64,000 bases of DNA, from positions 185,997-249,996 of the forward strand of contig SADC01000917.1 in assembly GCA_004194705.1 (NCBI GenBank), read 5' to 3'. Source of the DNA: Ditylenchus dipsaci (taxonomy: Eukaryota; Nematoda; Chromadorea; Rhabditida; Anguinidae). How positions within the stretch are numbered: the first letter of the stretch is position 1; each line of letters starts with the position of its first letter. Made by a program: the position numbers and the translations under genes. Under the pieces are notes generated by a model, which worked only from the letters and a program-made list of their open reading frames with translations, did no database searches and had not been told where the DNA came from. Below are positions 39,161 through 52,549 of the stretch, piece by piece.

Positions 39161-41005
39161 CTTAAATAAAGATTAGTTAATTTTTTGGCTAGTTCAAATA
39201 AAAAAACTTCACTACACTAATCAATATCTTTCTGGCGATCAACAAATAAACATAAAGAAGAGGTGGTACGCGAGAATTCCCTAGTCTAGAGACATATTAC
39301 GCTTATTAATAATAAGTCTTCGAGCCAATTGCAAATCCGTTTTTTTTTAAATTTTTTTCACCCATTTTACAACAAATCTAACAATAATGACTCATAGCAC
39401 TTTGGACGCTACTCGGTGATATATCGCCCCCCCCTCCAAAAGCTACTCAGAAAATTACAGGTATAAATATTTTAAAGGGAAGTGAAAGCTGTCCGTTGAT
39501 TAAAATAAAAGAGTTTTTTTACATAGTCGAACCCTTTTTTTTCGTTGAAATTCAGTGAAAGAAATCACCACTTGAAATCTGTGGGACCTATACATTTACG
39601 TATTAAATAGTTGTTTATTTAAAATTTGCTTGATTCAAAAGGCAAATATTTAGCAGAGGGAAAGATAGAAGAAAATTGTTTGGTTGAAAATAATGTATTA
39701 TTATTAGCTGGGAAGGTGTAATAGCATTATTTAGGGCGAGGTGTGTTTGCTAACATTTCCCAGCTGTCTTGGAGAGTGAGACTCATTTAGAAAATGGATA
39801 AATATGTCTGCGCTTAGCATGCGAGAAAAGAAATCAAACAGTTCCGGGTTGTGGAAAAATAACTGATTAGAAGCAGAAAACATGCAAATTTTACTAAAAA
39901 AACATGAAATTGTAGAAAAAATTATTATTCATCGATTCGAATAATGGCTCTTGTGCAAGCTTTTTTATTAAGTACTTCACACACCGACATGTAATGCTAT
40001 TTTATGCACAATTTCGTAAGGAGCCGCTTCTAAAAATAATATGGTGTGAATTCTGTAAACTTATTTTTTAGCCTAAGCCCAAGAAAATATTTTTCATCGC
40101 TCTTACCGTAAGAGCCACGCCAATATTTCAAAAATCCGAAATTTTTGGATAGATCTCGAGATGTCCGAGTGCTCAACCCAAAACTATAAAGTGAAATAGG
40201 TAAAGGTGAGAAAACGCAATAAGCAGATTAGCATAATTTTGATTTTGTGCTGAAATACAGTTTGTCAAAATCGAATGGAGATGCCATATTAAAAGACATT
40301 ACCATAACATCTGCAATTTGTTTTTTTCGATTTCGAGTTAGCAACCGAAAATCTCGAAGTCGACCCAAACTTTGGCTAAGCTCATCAAATCCTGTTTTTG
40401 TATGTTTTTGGGTGCTACCCTTTGTTTTACCCTTTGAAAGTTCTACTCTTTGAAAATTTTGAACTTTTTCGATTTTTTTTGCTTTAGAACAGTTTTCTAT
40501 GGTTATTTTAATCTGATTGTGGCCGGTCGGATCAAGAAAACAAAACTCAAATATACTTGTGGTCATTACTACTATAATAATAACACTAGAAAAAAGAAAT
40601 AGGCTTTAAGCTAAAAATGCCAGCATTATTTTAATAAATTCAAACAAAAAAAGCATCAAAGAGATAAAGCCAGATTCCTTGATTGTTTTCTTTTTAATGA
40701 GTCCAATCAAACACACACTAGCACGCTTCCTACCCACACCCATTTGTTGGGGGCCATTAAAAGGTGTTAGCCATTCACCAGCCAGTCAACAAACAAACAA
40801 AACATGTGGAAATCCTCCATACACACCAAAAAGCAAATTAAATTTCAGCTTTCTTAGCCCATCCCAGTTAGAGCTGGTGGTGGCGGCGGAAAACCAATAA
40901 AACCAAATCCAAAAAGCAATTTAGCTGGCTTCATTGCGCTGACAAGCAAAATGAGACATCGAAATAGGAATATTTTGTGATCAGTTTCTATCTTAAAGGA
41001 GGGGG
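39161..41005. other. region upstream of the first recognised PRKD exon
   Basis: Should contain either a further PRKD 5' exon or an intron. A 112-codon open frame on the minus strand at 40228-40566 begins with ATG and is Lys/Ser-rich, but has no recognised domain, so it is not called as a gene. Confidence 0.35.
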
Positions 41006-41830
41006 AAAAGCTATTCAGGTTCGACCCACGTGGTGGTACGCTAGTTATTTTGGCTTGTTTGACCAATGTCTAGGGGTAATCGGGGTCGGTGATTCCTAAT
41101 CTGGCGCTGAAAAATTGAATCACCACGAAAAGTTGGTTAAACAATAGTGTGCCACCACATGGGATCGAACCTACGGATGATTTTAGGCCATAAAACAAAA
41201 ACACTTACCCACTGCGGTACTTGTCCCGTTTACCGCGACCCCGTCCCAAATTTTTGAAAAGTGACCCAAAAATAAGTCCTTCGCTATTCTTCTCTACTTA
41301 ACATGATAAAAGAAACGTTTATAAACAGTTTCTGACATAAAAATTAAAATATCTCTTAAAAATTTTTAAATTAAACTTAAAGGCGAGATGGCCACAAGGG
41401 TAGTCCAGCATAAGTTAGGACGTACTCAAACCAATTTTTTTTTGTTTTTTTTGAGAAACGTGTTTGAGCTCGTCCTTACATACGCTGGCCTACCCTTGCC
41501 TAAGCTTAAAATAAATAATAAATAGAGAGCCTAAAAATGTAAAAGTAATTGAAAAATGACCCTAAAATACCCTAGAAAGGCCAACTGGTTCTATAGGTTG
41601 TAGTTATTTATTAAAAAAAAATTAAACCAGAAACTGTTTACAAACGTTTCTTTTATCATGTCCAGCAGAAAAAAGTAGCTTAGGTCTTTTTTCGGTTCAC
41701 TTTTCAAAATTTTGAGGGTTTGCGGGAGAGGGGGAGCGGTAAACGGGACAAGTGCCCTCACTGCGTCACCGAGACGTAATTTTTCAATCCAAGTAACTTT
41801 TCCCTTTGTTTCAAGCAAAATTAGTCATAG
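41006..41830. repeat. cluster of tRNA-like (SINE-type) repeats
   Basis: On the minus strand, an A-box-like GTACCGCAGTGGGTAAG (41204-41220) is followed by a B-box GGTTCGATCCC (41161-41171). An inverted partner with GGTTCGACCCACGTGGTGG lies at 41014-41032. The body at 41235-41350 recurs in inverse orientation at 41615-41740 and at 13060-13200. No closing acceptor stem was found, so this is tRNA-derived repeat DNA, not a tRNA gene. Confidence 0.5.
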
Positions 41831-43000
41831 AAAGTTGAAAAATGTGATGTTGTGTGCACAGGACTTACTTTAGACATGATTCCGATCTCCAATATTGATG
41901 AGAAATGCTTATGCAGACTGTTTCTCCAAGTTCCATGACCAAAAAATGGTGGGATATCTTTAAGACAACAATCCCTTTTTTGTTGGTTTTGTAGGTTAAT
42001 TTGCCTTGGTCCCCCAAAACAAACTAGTGAAAATGAGGTTGGAATTTAGAAAAATGATAAAAAAACGACAAAAAAGAAAATTTACTGCAGGTCGATTTAT
42101 CTAGAGTCTGAAAAAGAAGAAGCATCATTTGGACTTTATGGTACTTTCACCCGATATGAGACAGTTAATAGGGCTGCGATTGAAGGAAATGAAAATGGCG
42201 AGAATCTTGATTTCTCAATTGCAGGTTTAAAATCTTTCTCGGTTTCTCACTCGGGCTAATATTTTCACACTTTTCTCGCTCGAACACCTAGTACCCGAAA
42301 TTAGGCGTGAAAAGGGGTAAATAACTCTACCTTGGGTGAAAATTTTTGGCTAAAAATAATAGTTTTACTAAATCATTCCCGAAATTTTCAAAGTCCATTT
42401 TTTAAATGGTTTTGCGGCGACATTATGGCAACTTGAGGTTTCATATATAAATATCCATTTTGAGAGAAGAGGGGGTGGTGAAAGGACACTCCTACTACTG
42501 CTTCAACTACAGCTGCTACTGAAATTGGAGAAGCTTAGCACTTCCTATTTAGGGCTTGGAAATAGAGCTGTTGCATATTGCAGAAGTCAAGTGTTTGAGT
42601 AGGGGCAGCTTGATGGCACAAATTGATTAGAAAAGACACCAAAATATGTTTTATAGCATATGTGATAAAAAAGAGGCGAGAAAAATTTGTCATAACATGT
42701 CGGGTTGCAAATGATTAGAGATGTCAAAGCATAGGATTTTTCGACTCAAAAAATCGAATATTCAATTGGATTTAAAAAAGCCGACGAATTAGAGCAGACA
42801 GAAAGTCGAAAATTCGAAAAATCGAATCAGATCGAAAGTCGAAATTTTCTGACTTTTCGATTTAAGTATAAAAAGGATAATCGGATTACCAACTCTACTT
42901 GAGAATTTCACCATATTCGTCCCACAAAAATTTCTTCAAAATCTCTCGCTTCTTGAAAATCTCTCACCATATTTAGCACGTTTTCTATAGACAAAAAAGC
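41831..43000. other. non-coding stretch
   Basis: No gene recognised. Bases 42720-42860 are rich in TCGAAAA/GTCGAAA motifs, with similar sequence again at 43220-43290, probably one AT-rich element interrupted by 43001-43146. Confidence 0.35.
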
Positions 43001-43146
43001 GGTTCTACTGCAGAGTCCGTCGCGAAAAAAACAGCTTGGTCCCCCTGTTGTTTTTATCATGAAAAATATTTTCATTTTGAATATTTTCATTTTTAACAAC
43101 AGGGGGGACCAAGCTGTTTTTCGGCAACGGACTCAGCAGTAGAACC
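43001..43146. mobile_element. foldback MITE of the GGTTCTACTG/GACCAAG family
   Basis: Ends GGTTCTACTGCAGAGTCCG and CGGACTCAGCAGTAGAACC; the core GCTTGGTCCCCCTGTTG is mirrored. Flanks share AAAAAAGC with a one-base length difference. Related to 30747-31001 and to the half copy at 437-500. Confidence 0.7.
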
Positions 43147-44917
43147 AAAAAAAGCTTATAAAAATAAATGCAAAGGCTAAACACTAAAAGCAAAAATATA
43201 TCAATTTTTTTTTATTTGAAGGATCAGAATTTTCATTTCGAAGAATCGAAAAGTGGACTGGAATCGAAAACTTTCGAAGAATCAGATCGAACCCTAAGCC
43301 AAAATTTTTGAAAAATCGTTCAAATAGAATAATTTCGCTAAAAAAAATTTGCTAAAAATTTTTCGACACAAATTTATAAAAAAGTATTTTGAGGATCATG
43401 TTCAAGCACAAATTTTGCGCTGTTTATCAATTGATTAACCCGTATTTGAACTATGCAATCGTTATTGAAAAAGACACTATTTTATAGAAGGGCGTTCGTT
43501 AGATAATTCAGTTAGCAAAAAATGCAGCATGCTGCCCTGATAATTTCATTATCAGCAGTAGCAGCAATCCAAATGGGGATTATTTACTAGTGCTAATAGT
43601 CAAAAAAAATGAATGAGTCAAACCCCACAAATTTTACATCATGATAATGGGCAGGTTGGCAGTTGTGGGCGATGCACCAGGATGTGAGCCAGCTACCGAC
43701 ATCAATTGCCTCCTCTACTAAAATGACAATTATAATGCACGCTTCAAATTCCTTGACCTCCCAAAAATGGATTGGTTTTTTATTGTTGTGGCTACTGGTG
43801 ACTGCCAAAAGAACAAGTTTTCACACTTCAGACAACGCAAATTTTTTATCAATGATCTTTTTTTAGGTCAATGATTTAGAAAGCAATTTAAGAATGACTA
43901 TGCATTCACGGCCATTCTTGAACAAACTTTTGATTAAAAATCGACAATTTCGACAGTAAAAATTTCGGCAAGTAATTTTTTTCTAAATGCATTTCTGAAT
44001 ATAAATCCATTAAGATATAATTGAAATATAGCTTGAGATATTGCTATTTTGAGTATATTAGACAGAACTTTCGCACCACTTACCTACTTTGAAGGATATC
44101 TCATCTCATACAAATTATTTTGATTAAATATCAACGGATTCAGATTCAGGAAGACATTTCGTTGCAATGGCTGACTTTCTAAAAACTTTTACTGTCGAAA
44201 TTGTCTATTTTAAATCAAAAGTTTGAAAATTCTTTTCAAAAAAATTCGCGAATCCATAGTTTATTCAGGATAAACATACAGCCCAAAAAAATTTTGAGTC
44301 TCAAAAACCAAAAGATTCTTAATTACATTCAAAAATGAAAATGACTGATCTATACAGAATATTGATCCTAATATTACAACCTAAGCATTCAACCCCAAGA
44401 TGGGGCTTAAAGAAGTACTCGTTTTAACAAATCCACCTTGTTAACTATTTAAGCTCTTACCCGAATTCTTTCAATGCAAAATAATTAAGAGGAATGCCGA
44501 AAATTTGTGGAAATTAGTATCAAATTTTATAGACTGAGCAGTGAAATCGAAATAAGTTATTTAGCAGCATCTATCTAGCGGCAATAAGCAATCCAAAAAT
44601 AAGCCATACGGGTATAAACAATCCAGACTACTACTATTGAGGAAGAGAAAGAAGAACTGAATGCGGTTGAAGAAGAGTAAGAAGTGGAGAAGATGATGAG
44701 GTTGATGAGGTTTGTCATGCCTTATCCTTATCCAAGCACACAACTAAGTAGGCTCAAGAAAAAATATTTACCCACCCTTTTCTTTAAAAAGTCCTGGAGC
44801 AAAACCCTTGCCCTTCCATTCATAAGCCAAGCACTGCCTCCACTTGACGGCACTTCTCGTGTGTCTGATTTCGAGGCAAAAGTGCCCAAACTACGTGCTC
44901 ATTCAACATATAAGGTA
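43147..44917. other. non-coding stretch
   Basis: No gene recognised on either strand; no clear element boundaries. Confidence 0.35.
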
Positions 44918-45837
44918 CAGTCGAGTCTCTAATACCCTTGAAATTATTCTAGCAAGAGGAAGTTAGTCAAATTTACGTTCTAACGGGTGGTCAAAAAGTT
45001 CCCGATGGATTTTCAAAGCTTTATTTTTATCATTTTTCTTATCATATCTCTGATCTATAAATACTATTTGTAGCCCTGAATCTCTTCTTTTAAATGGCAT
45101 ACCGCACTTAGCTTGATTATTTTGGAAAAAATCACCATTTGACTCAAAACACCTGTCTGGTCATTTTAAGGGTTACCAACGTTTTCATCACTTTAGCTGG
45201 TCAAATTTTTTATTGAATTTTAAGCGTCACTACAAATTCCAACACCATGTTGTAGCGCAGCTCAAGAGCAACAAAACACATATTACAGAATGATTTTTGA
45301 AAATCTGAGTATTGAGATATGGCCTTTTGGAAAAAATCATTTTCTTGAAAAAATGACAAAAACAGTTTTTGCCAATTTTTCTGATTTTGGTCATTTTTTC
45401 AAGAAAATGATTTTTTCCAAAAGGCCATATCTCAATACTCAGATTTTCAAAATCATTCTGTAATATGGGTTTTGTAGCTCTTGAGCTGCGCTACAACATG
45501 GTGATAAAATTTTGTCGTGACGCTCAAAATTCAATAAACATTTGACCAGTTAAAGTGATGAAAACGCTGGTCAACTTCTCAAAATGACCTGACAAGTGTT
45601 GGAGCCAAATGGTGATTTTTTCCAAAATAATCAAGCTAAGTGCGGTATGCCATTTAAAAGAGAGATTCAGGGCTACAAAATAGTATTTATAGATCAGAGG
45701 TATGATAAGAAAAATGATAAAAATAAAGCTTTGAAAATCCATCGGGAACTTTTTGACCACCCGTTATATACGCGATGCTGATATACCGCGACTTTTTTTC
45801 CGGTCACAACGGGTCGCGTTATATCGAGACTCGACTG
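44918..45837. mobile_element. TA-flanked element enclosing a 780-bp palindrome
   Basis: Outer ends CAGTCGAGTCTC and GAGACTCGACTG are each next to TA. Inside, 44983-45764 is a near-perfect palindrome (ACGGGTGGTCAAAAAGTTCC to its inverse) centred near 45375. It carries the dispersed GTAGCCCTGAATCTC motif in both arms. Confidence 0.78.
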
Positions 45838-47965
45838 TACTGGAATAATTACATGATTACCCGTTAGAAGAATCCGAGCATCACTATTTCGTCAAATCAC
45901 TCAAGTTCAACATTTTCGCTGTTTCACAGTACATTGTGAATGTCGGCATTGTAGAATCACATACATTGCACCAGGCCTGAGTCGACGAAATTCGTGCGCA
46001 AAGAGTATCCTTTCATTCGGTTTTGCTTGATTGTATGTCGATGTTGTAATGATATTAGTGAAAATTTCGGGTGAGGGCCCAATGGCATAATTAGCATTTT
46101 CTTGCATGTTTATGGAATTTCTACTAAACGAGTCAATAATGAAAGTGCAGTCAAGTGCAAGTGCGGAAAGTGCAGTGCTGTCTGGCATTGTCTGATAGTC
46201 TAATTTCAAAATTGCAAAAAATGACTAAGAAGTAGACAGTTTTCATATCATCGCTTTTTAAGTATTTTCAGTGGTTAACTTTGAAATAGTGGCTAAACCC
46301 AACAAAAAATGGAGAAAAAAAGCTCAGAAAAAGATTTTTGAAGACGCCATCTCCCATTCATAAATTCTTGTCAAAAAAATCAAGATTCTTAGTAAGAATT
46401 TCTTACCAAGCTCAGCTAGTGACTTAAAAAACGCAATGATATAAAATGTGCTCTGGGCTCATACATGATATACAGTCAAACCGCGATAAAAGACCATCCT
46501 CAATGAAAAACTGCTTTGGGTCAGCCCCGGTGTTTTGACTTTTTAAAATCTTTTCGTAATTTTCCAAGCAAGAATGGCGAATTACTTTTTGCACCTGTAC
46601 AAGTGCAATAGAGGTAGAGTCGGCTGGAGAATACTCTCTATAATATTCCGACCAACCAAACTTTCAGCCCACAAATTGACCAGCTTAAAGCATAAATAGG
46701 ATGAAGTGTGGATATCTTCAGTCCATTCTGGGAATTCAGATGATGATCGCTGGTTTAAAGGCACCAGCCCCCTCCTGGATCCCTTACACTTCCAATGATT
46801 TATTAATGAGGGCAGGAGGGTTTATATGCCAATGCTACTACTGCCTCCAAATGCCATTTTTAAATTGAATTTATAGAGTCCACTTGCCTGGGAACAACCT
46901 TCTCTTAACAAATAAATGGCAATTAGAAGAATGTGGTGAAAAATAAAAAGTCCGCATGTTGTTTACATGCAGCAATAATGCCGGGTTCTTCGCTGGCTAA
47001 AAGCATAATTTGATTAAAGCCAAATTTTCATTCAGAAGACTGGAAGCACACACAGCCATATATATATGTGTGTGTGATTGTAAACGAGCTTGCGAAAATC
47101 CGTGTTTTATAAAAAAAATTAATTTGGATTTTAGATTCAAAAGTAGAAATTTAAATTTCTAGACAGAGTCGCTGAAAGCCGATTTAAGAATATTCAGAAA
47201 ATTTTGAAGACCGCAGTTTTCACTGAGCAGAATGAGCAGAACTTCAGAATTATTTAATTTCTGCAAAAAAGCTGGTGTAGTAGCCCCTCCCCAAATGTTA
47301 GTGTCGTATACTGCACCATAATGCAACCAGGCCTGAATCTTAGCTACCAGATGGTACCATAATTTTTTTCAATGAAGAAGAAAAAAGTACATCGCTTCCC
47401 GCGTAAAAAACACGTCAAATCTCTCACTCAGTCCCACCCTCATTGTGCACGTGCCTTTAGGATCAGGGCCTAGCCATTAGTAACAAGGGTTTTTTGAAAT
47501 TTTTTTTGCAAAACAAAATTTGTTGATGTTTTTTTTCTTGCAAACGTTATTTGAAAAAAAAATCTAGAAAAAAATCTAGCCACTTAGAAGAAAAAAGCCA
47601 AAATAAACTTTTAAATAAGAACAACTAAATAAAAGCGATAAATTGAACAACAACTCTGCGACAACTTAATAAATAGAGAATAAAAAGCAGAAAGTTAAAA
47701 ATTTACAAAATACAGTTGCAGTTTAAGCTCGAATTAGCGCAAACTTTCGGAAAAGCTAGCACTTCTGGACCTTTTGGTTTTGGCTAACGGTCAATCAAAT
47801 TCATTGTACGGGTGCTCTCGTAATAACTTCTAGATTAGGGGAACATTAGTACGAGACTCGACTGTACTTAAAGGTAAATTCACCTGTGAATTCACCAAAT
47901 TTGCTTTTGCCGGCAATCCGCCAACCACACAAAATAGTACACAGTCGTAAAAAGTCGATGATAAC
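45838..47965. other. non-coding stretch with solitary TIR ends
   Basis: Solitary Tc1-like ends occur at 46473 (TACAGTCAAACCGCG) and near 47861 (GAGACTCGACTGTAC). A TATATATGTGTGTG microsatellite lies at about 47058-47075. The 100-codon minus-strand frame at 45907-46209 has no recognised domain. Confidence 0.35.
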
Positions 47966-48169
47966 CAGGGCTTCGAATCGTCCTTTATAAAAAGATTTGT
48001 CTTTTTTTGGCACCCAAATCTTTTTTTATTTTTGAAAATTAGTCAAAATATTTTTTTTCGCTTCAAAATGGCAACAAGCACTGGATAAAAGGACCCTTTT
48101 ACTTCAAAACAATCAAAATGTCCTTTTTACCCAAATGTCCTTTTTTGAAATTTTTCATTCGAAACCCTG
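47966..48169. mobile_element. hAT-like MITE, TIR CAGGGCTTCGAA, exact 8-bp duplication
   Basis: Ends CAGGGCTTCGAATCG and CATTCGAAACCCTG are flanked by ATGATAAC on both sides (47958-47965 and 48170-48177). A diverged fragment of its interior (AAAATGGCAATAAGCACTGG) occurs at 23640-23710 in a PRKD intron. Confidence 0.85.
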
Positions 48170-48177
48170 ATGATAAC

Positions 48178-50456
48178 TCATTTCTTAACTTACAAACAAC
48201 TGTTTCAACAGCTACACCACAAATTTAAGCAGCAATTAGTGTTGTGTTACAACTGCTTGTGCTACTAATTGCCGTTGCCGTGTAATTAAAAATATAGTCA
48301 AGCACCGGCAAATTAATAATTAGCCATCCACTACTAGCTTGTTTACCAATAAACACTTTAAATTAGGAGAGGGGGCTTAAGGGGAAAGGATATGTTTGTA
48401 AGCTGGGCAAACATATTTGAGCACTTCCGGAAATCAATTTTCTGCGTCATCATATCCCTGCTCCAGCTGCCACCAACATGCCTACTGCCACCCAAAATAG
48501 CTGAGGGGTGCAAACAAGTAGGCAAAGGAAAAATTAATTAAATTCCCCTCCACCAATAAATGTAGTCCAAGTGGACCAGAAACATGCCATCTCTAGCATG
48601 CAAATTGCAACCAAGAAGTTGAAATAAATTTAACAAATTGCTTAACAACACCATAAATGCGCAAAAATATTTTAATGGAAAGATGAAAATAGTCGTGAAA
48701 TAAATAAGTTTTGAGTAAAATTTTGCTGTTTTCCGCTAACCAAATACTATTCTGCATGAATTTTTTTCAAATAATACTTATTTAAAGCCGATTAATAGTC
48801 AGTTTTTTTTCCGAAGATTTGCAAAATTAAATAGCACAGTGTGGCCCGGAAAATTTTGGAAAATATTGAAATATTTGCGTAGGTGGCTTCTTGCCCGTCG
48901 ATTTCTCCATGAGAATTGCTGACAGTAGCTAAGCTCTCTGGGAGCTCTTCGATACAAAAAATAAGAGACAAGCAACAAAAAATAGAATATGTTGAAGACG
49001 AAAAAACTTCATAATCAAATTTTTTTCAAATTTTCTGAATTTTTTGGGCCACTCCGTAGCTCTAAATCGTAATTTATAAAAGGGTGTTCTGTTTTTTATG
49101 TATTTTATTTTGGTCGCTTTTTTAAAGTTATTTTTTACTCGATCTGCTTATACAGATCGAGTAAATAAATCTCGTAGTATCAATTATCTCTTTTTCAAAA
49201 GCAATTCCTGTCGGCTGCGTTAACTGGTCGTCAATAAATCAGCTCGATCCGTCGTCAAAAAGTAGGTTATCAAAAAAATTTATGCCGGCGGACACTTTGC
49301 ACACATTTACAAAACTTCCGGCAGCCATATCTGCAAGTGAGACTTATAGCAGATTAAACAATGGCTAATTTTAGTGCTTTTGTAAGAAATTCAAAAAAAT
49401 GGTGTCGCAATTCATACATTCGATGGTTTATTTCAGCAACAGCTTTAAATAACTTGGGAACTTACAACTCATTAAAATAACACAAATTTATACTTGCGGA
49501 GCAGTCCAAAAGCTGAAAAAGGATAGGCAAATATATATCAAATATGAAACAAAAGAAGTAGTAGTTGCATGAGTGGTTGTGTGTGTGCCTGCAAACCTCA
49601 GCCGCAGACACACACATATATAGTTAGTCAGTCACCTCCAAGAAGTGGTCTGCAAAGAGAAGGGCCTCGGCAGCATAGGCAATGGGAGTAGATATTAGCC
49701 TTGTGCTGCTGCTGCTCTTGCAACACCTCTTCATGCAGTGTCCTTCTTTGGTCTAACAAAATCAAATTTAGCTATTATTTGTGGTCCTAATTACTTTACA
49801 GTAAAGACTGAGTATAAATTTTCGACCCTTTTGAAAAGAGCTACTAATTCTGAATTTTTAAGTAACCGACTGAAGTAAATATTTCTGCAAAACTTTTCAT
49901 AGATTAGAAAGATTCTCTTCGATAGTAAATACTTTGATTATTCTAATTTAAATAGAGACTTTAACCCATTTTTGGCCGAACTTCTCAAACACTCTATATT
50001 TTTAACTGGTTTAGGTCCCTTCTCGATTTTCGTCAGTGCGACGCAGTTAACGTCTTATAACTTTTTGTAGCAAAACTCATAATCTAGAAGATACAAGTCT
50101 ATTGCATTTATTTTCATATCACATATCAAACACATATCAAATTCTGTTTTATTGTGTAGCTCAGACATTGAATGTTATCATAAAGACTAAACATACCAAA
50201 AACAGGTGAAAATGATCATGAAAGAGTGTTTTAAAGTAAAAGGTTTTTGATAAAAAAATTAAAAAACCATGATACCACCTGTTGTTTTCTGTTATAAAAA
50301 TCTTACTAGTGCGCATTAACGGGTTAAGGAAAATATATGGAAAATGTCTTTACATTGGTATGTAGGAATGTTGGATGCGCTGATATAATACATGAGAAAA
50401 ACAAGCCAAAGAGTGTACATTTTGCTGAAATTTTGCTAATTGGATACTGAACAAAA
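48178..50456. other. non-coding stretch left of the Helitron cluster
   Basis: No gene recognised. A short palindrome (CTCGATCTGCTTATACAGATCGAG) lies near 49138-49161. This is the host side of Helitron C's 3' end; the base after its CTAG is T on the minus strand. Confidence 0.4.
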
Positions 50457-50470
50457 CTAGCTCGCGTTGC

Positions 50471-50499
50471 CCGCCTGCGGCGGCCGCGCTCGCGGCCAC
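50471..50499 (-). terminator. Helitron C 3' hairpin
   Basis: GC-rich inverted repeats (CCGCC-TGC-GGCGG and the adjoining GGCCGCGCTCGCGGCC) lie within about ten bases of the terminal CTAG. Helitrons use such a hairpin as the rolling-circle transposition terminator. Confidence 0.75.
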
Positions 50500-51032
50500 G
50501 CTGCTTGATTCAACTCATCTCAACACTTCTTCTTAACCCAAATAACTGACCTTGAAAAAAATCAGAATACAACCAATTAAGCAAGAAAATGTACAATATA
50601 CAAATTAAGACAAAACATATTCAAAAGTCAATATGTATAATCGAAAATCTCAGGAAAAATAGTTATGAAGTTTAGTCGAAGCACCAACCGGGTCGTGCAC
50701 CCACTTCATTTGGTCGGCATTTTTTGAGAGTCACCCCCAAGGGTATTTCAACCTTTTTAACGACACAAAAAGTGTACAAAAATGCTGTGTTTACAACGAT
50801 ACGTATCATTTTTTGAGCAGTCACTCCCGAAGGTATTTCAACCCCTTTTAACGACACTTTTTTTCAATGCCGGATTTACGTGAAGCAATAGTAAAATACA
50901 TGGAGACAAATATTCATGGATATGAAATTTATAAAAAGCCGAAAATGCTTTATTTATTCAACAAAAAGAATGCAACTGTTTTGACCCATGACCAATCAAA
51001 TCAACAAATAACATGCTGGGTTTACAACGAAT

Positions 51033-52066
51033 TCAATTGCTGTGTTTAGAAGAAATCAGAGCGGCGAGCCTTTTGGCTAACGGTGCATTAAAAAATTTCA
51101 CTTCCTCGTAGCTTTCAAGGCGCTTCAATCTCTTCTGATCTTCTTGAATGAGCTTCAAGCTATAAACTTTCGGAACCATAAGCATTATCTTCTGATCGGC
51201 TAATTCTAGGTAGCTATACTTAGAACAACACAATGAAAGCATATCAGTAAAACATACTAACGATTTTCCCACCAGCAAGCAGTAGTTCCGCACTGGCTTG
51301 AAGTTCCTCAGCTGCTTCCTTTTCATCCTCATTATTCACATCAAAGCTAACGAAGAACAGAATTTTGAAGCCACTTTGATCACCAATATATGCCCTATTC
51401 CTTTGTAGCTAACATCATCCAGCGTAATGGTCTTGTAAATAGGCTTATCCAGCAACAGTGCACGCATGGCTTAATTGAAATAACTGGGAATTTTAAAACA
51501 AATTAAGACTAACCTATTTCCGAATCATTCAGAGCAAGTTGCTTGATCAACTTCCAGAAAGGCGGGAAAATATTAGCTTCCGGATACTCCACCATGGGCT
51601 TTTTGAGCAACACCGTTATCTTGCTATCGGAGATGCAGACGAATTGGAAAAGAGCATGAAGTAGGGTCGGCACAACATCCTGGTCATTGAAGAAAAAAAG
51701 CTCCACTTTTACCCCGAAAGACGAACAACCTGCAAGAAATTTTTGAACATAATCAAATCAATTAGTCCAAAAATGAAAAATTTACCGCTTGGAGCTTCAG
51801 TTTTTCACCAGCCTCATCTAACTCTCTTTCCAGACGATCAAGCGGTAAATCTTCTCGCCATTCGTTAGGAAGACGTGTTGATAAGCAGAATTTTTGTGAA
51901 GACTACACTGGACTTGCCGATCACTTCAAGAACAATTGACCTGCAGAATTCAATTCAAATTTAATCAATTCAATAACCGAAAAACTTACTTGCGATAAAG
52001 AGGAGCAGCCTTCTGAGGTTTCCAAGCCTCCATAACCGCTGATTCGGTCAGAGCAATTTCAACCAT
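51033..52066 (-). CDS. Helitron C accessory gene, unknown function, four exons
   Basis: Exons 51990-52066, 51786-51940, 51514-51729 and 51033-51469 are separated by introns of 49, 56 and 44 bases with GT/AG borders. It starts MVEIALTESAVMEAWKPQK. Later blocks are MELFFFNDQDVVPTLLHALF, VCISDSKITVLLKKP, ANIFPPFWKLIKQLALNDSE and DQKIMLMVPKVYSLK. Frameshifts near 51865 and in the last exon break the frame. The C-terminal half is homologous to the 3' part of Helitrons A and B. Its place, downstream of the helicase, is where plant and some animal Helitrons carry an RPA-like single-strand-binding gene, but I see no clear OB-fold signature and do not assign a function. Confidence 0.65.
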
Positions 52067-52549
52067 AATTCGATTAAGCTTAAAACGACACATGTAATTT
52101 TTTTCATAGAATTATTCGCAAAGATCAAATTATATATAACTCATTGTTCTGAATTAAATTTGACGCAGAAGTAGTGTTTCGAAAAATTCACATTTCGAGA
52201 CCAAATCGAATTTGAACACTTTATTGGAAAATTCTTGAAAAACTTCTACGGTAGTGTTAAATTTAACCCTGGAAATTGCACTCGACAGAATACATACTAT
52301 TAACATAGTGTCAATTTAAGATTTGAATTACAGAGCATTTTTGTGAGAACAATAAGCACTCATCGTTGTGAATTTTTGCAAAAAATTACCTATTGGAGCC
52401 CCTTCTTGAGTGTCTCCTGCGCATGAAACTCATGTACTTGTATCATTTTTAAAAATCTCCGAGCTATTTGTTGTTACTCATGGTCTAACAATACTTCTTT
52501 CCATACAATATTCTTGACCTTATTCTTTTTTCAGGACTCACTGCAACTT

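Noticed and set aside
40228..40566. 112-codon minus-strand frame starting with ATG
   Set aside because: Lys/Ser-rich, no recognised domain, no splice context; in AT-rich DNA this length is not enough to call a gene.
41161..41220. tRNA gene on the minus strand
   Set aside because: A-box and B-box matches are present but no acceptor stem or anticodon arm folds; better explained as a tRNA-derived repeat.
45907..46209. 100-codon minus-strand frame
   Set aside because: Looks somewhat protein-like (FIIDSFSRNS, RILFAHEFRRL) but matches nothing I know and lacks splice or start support.
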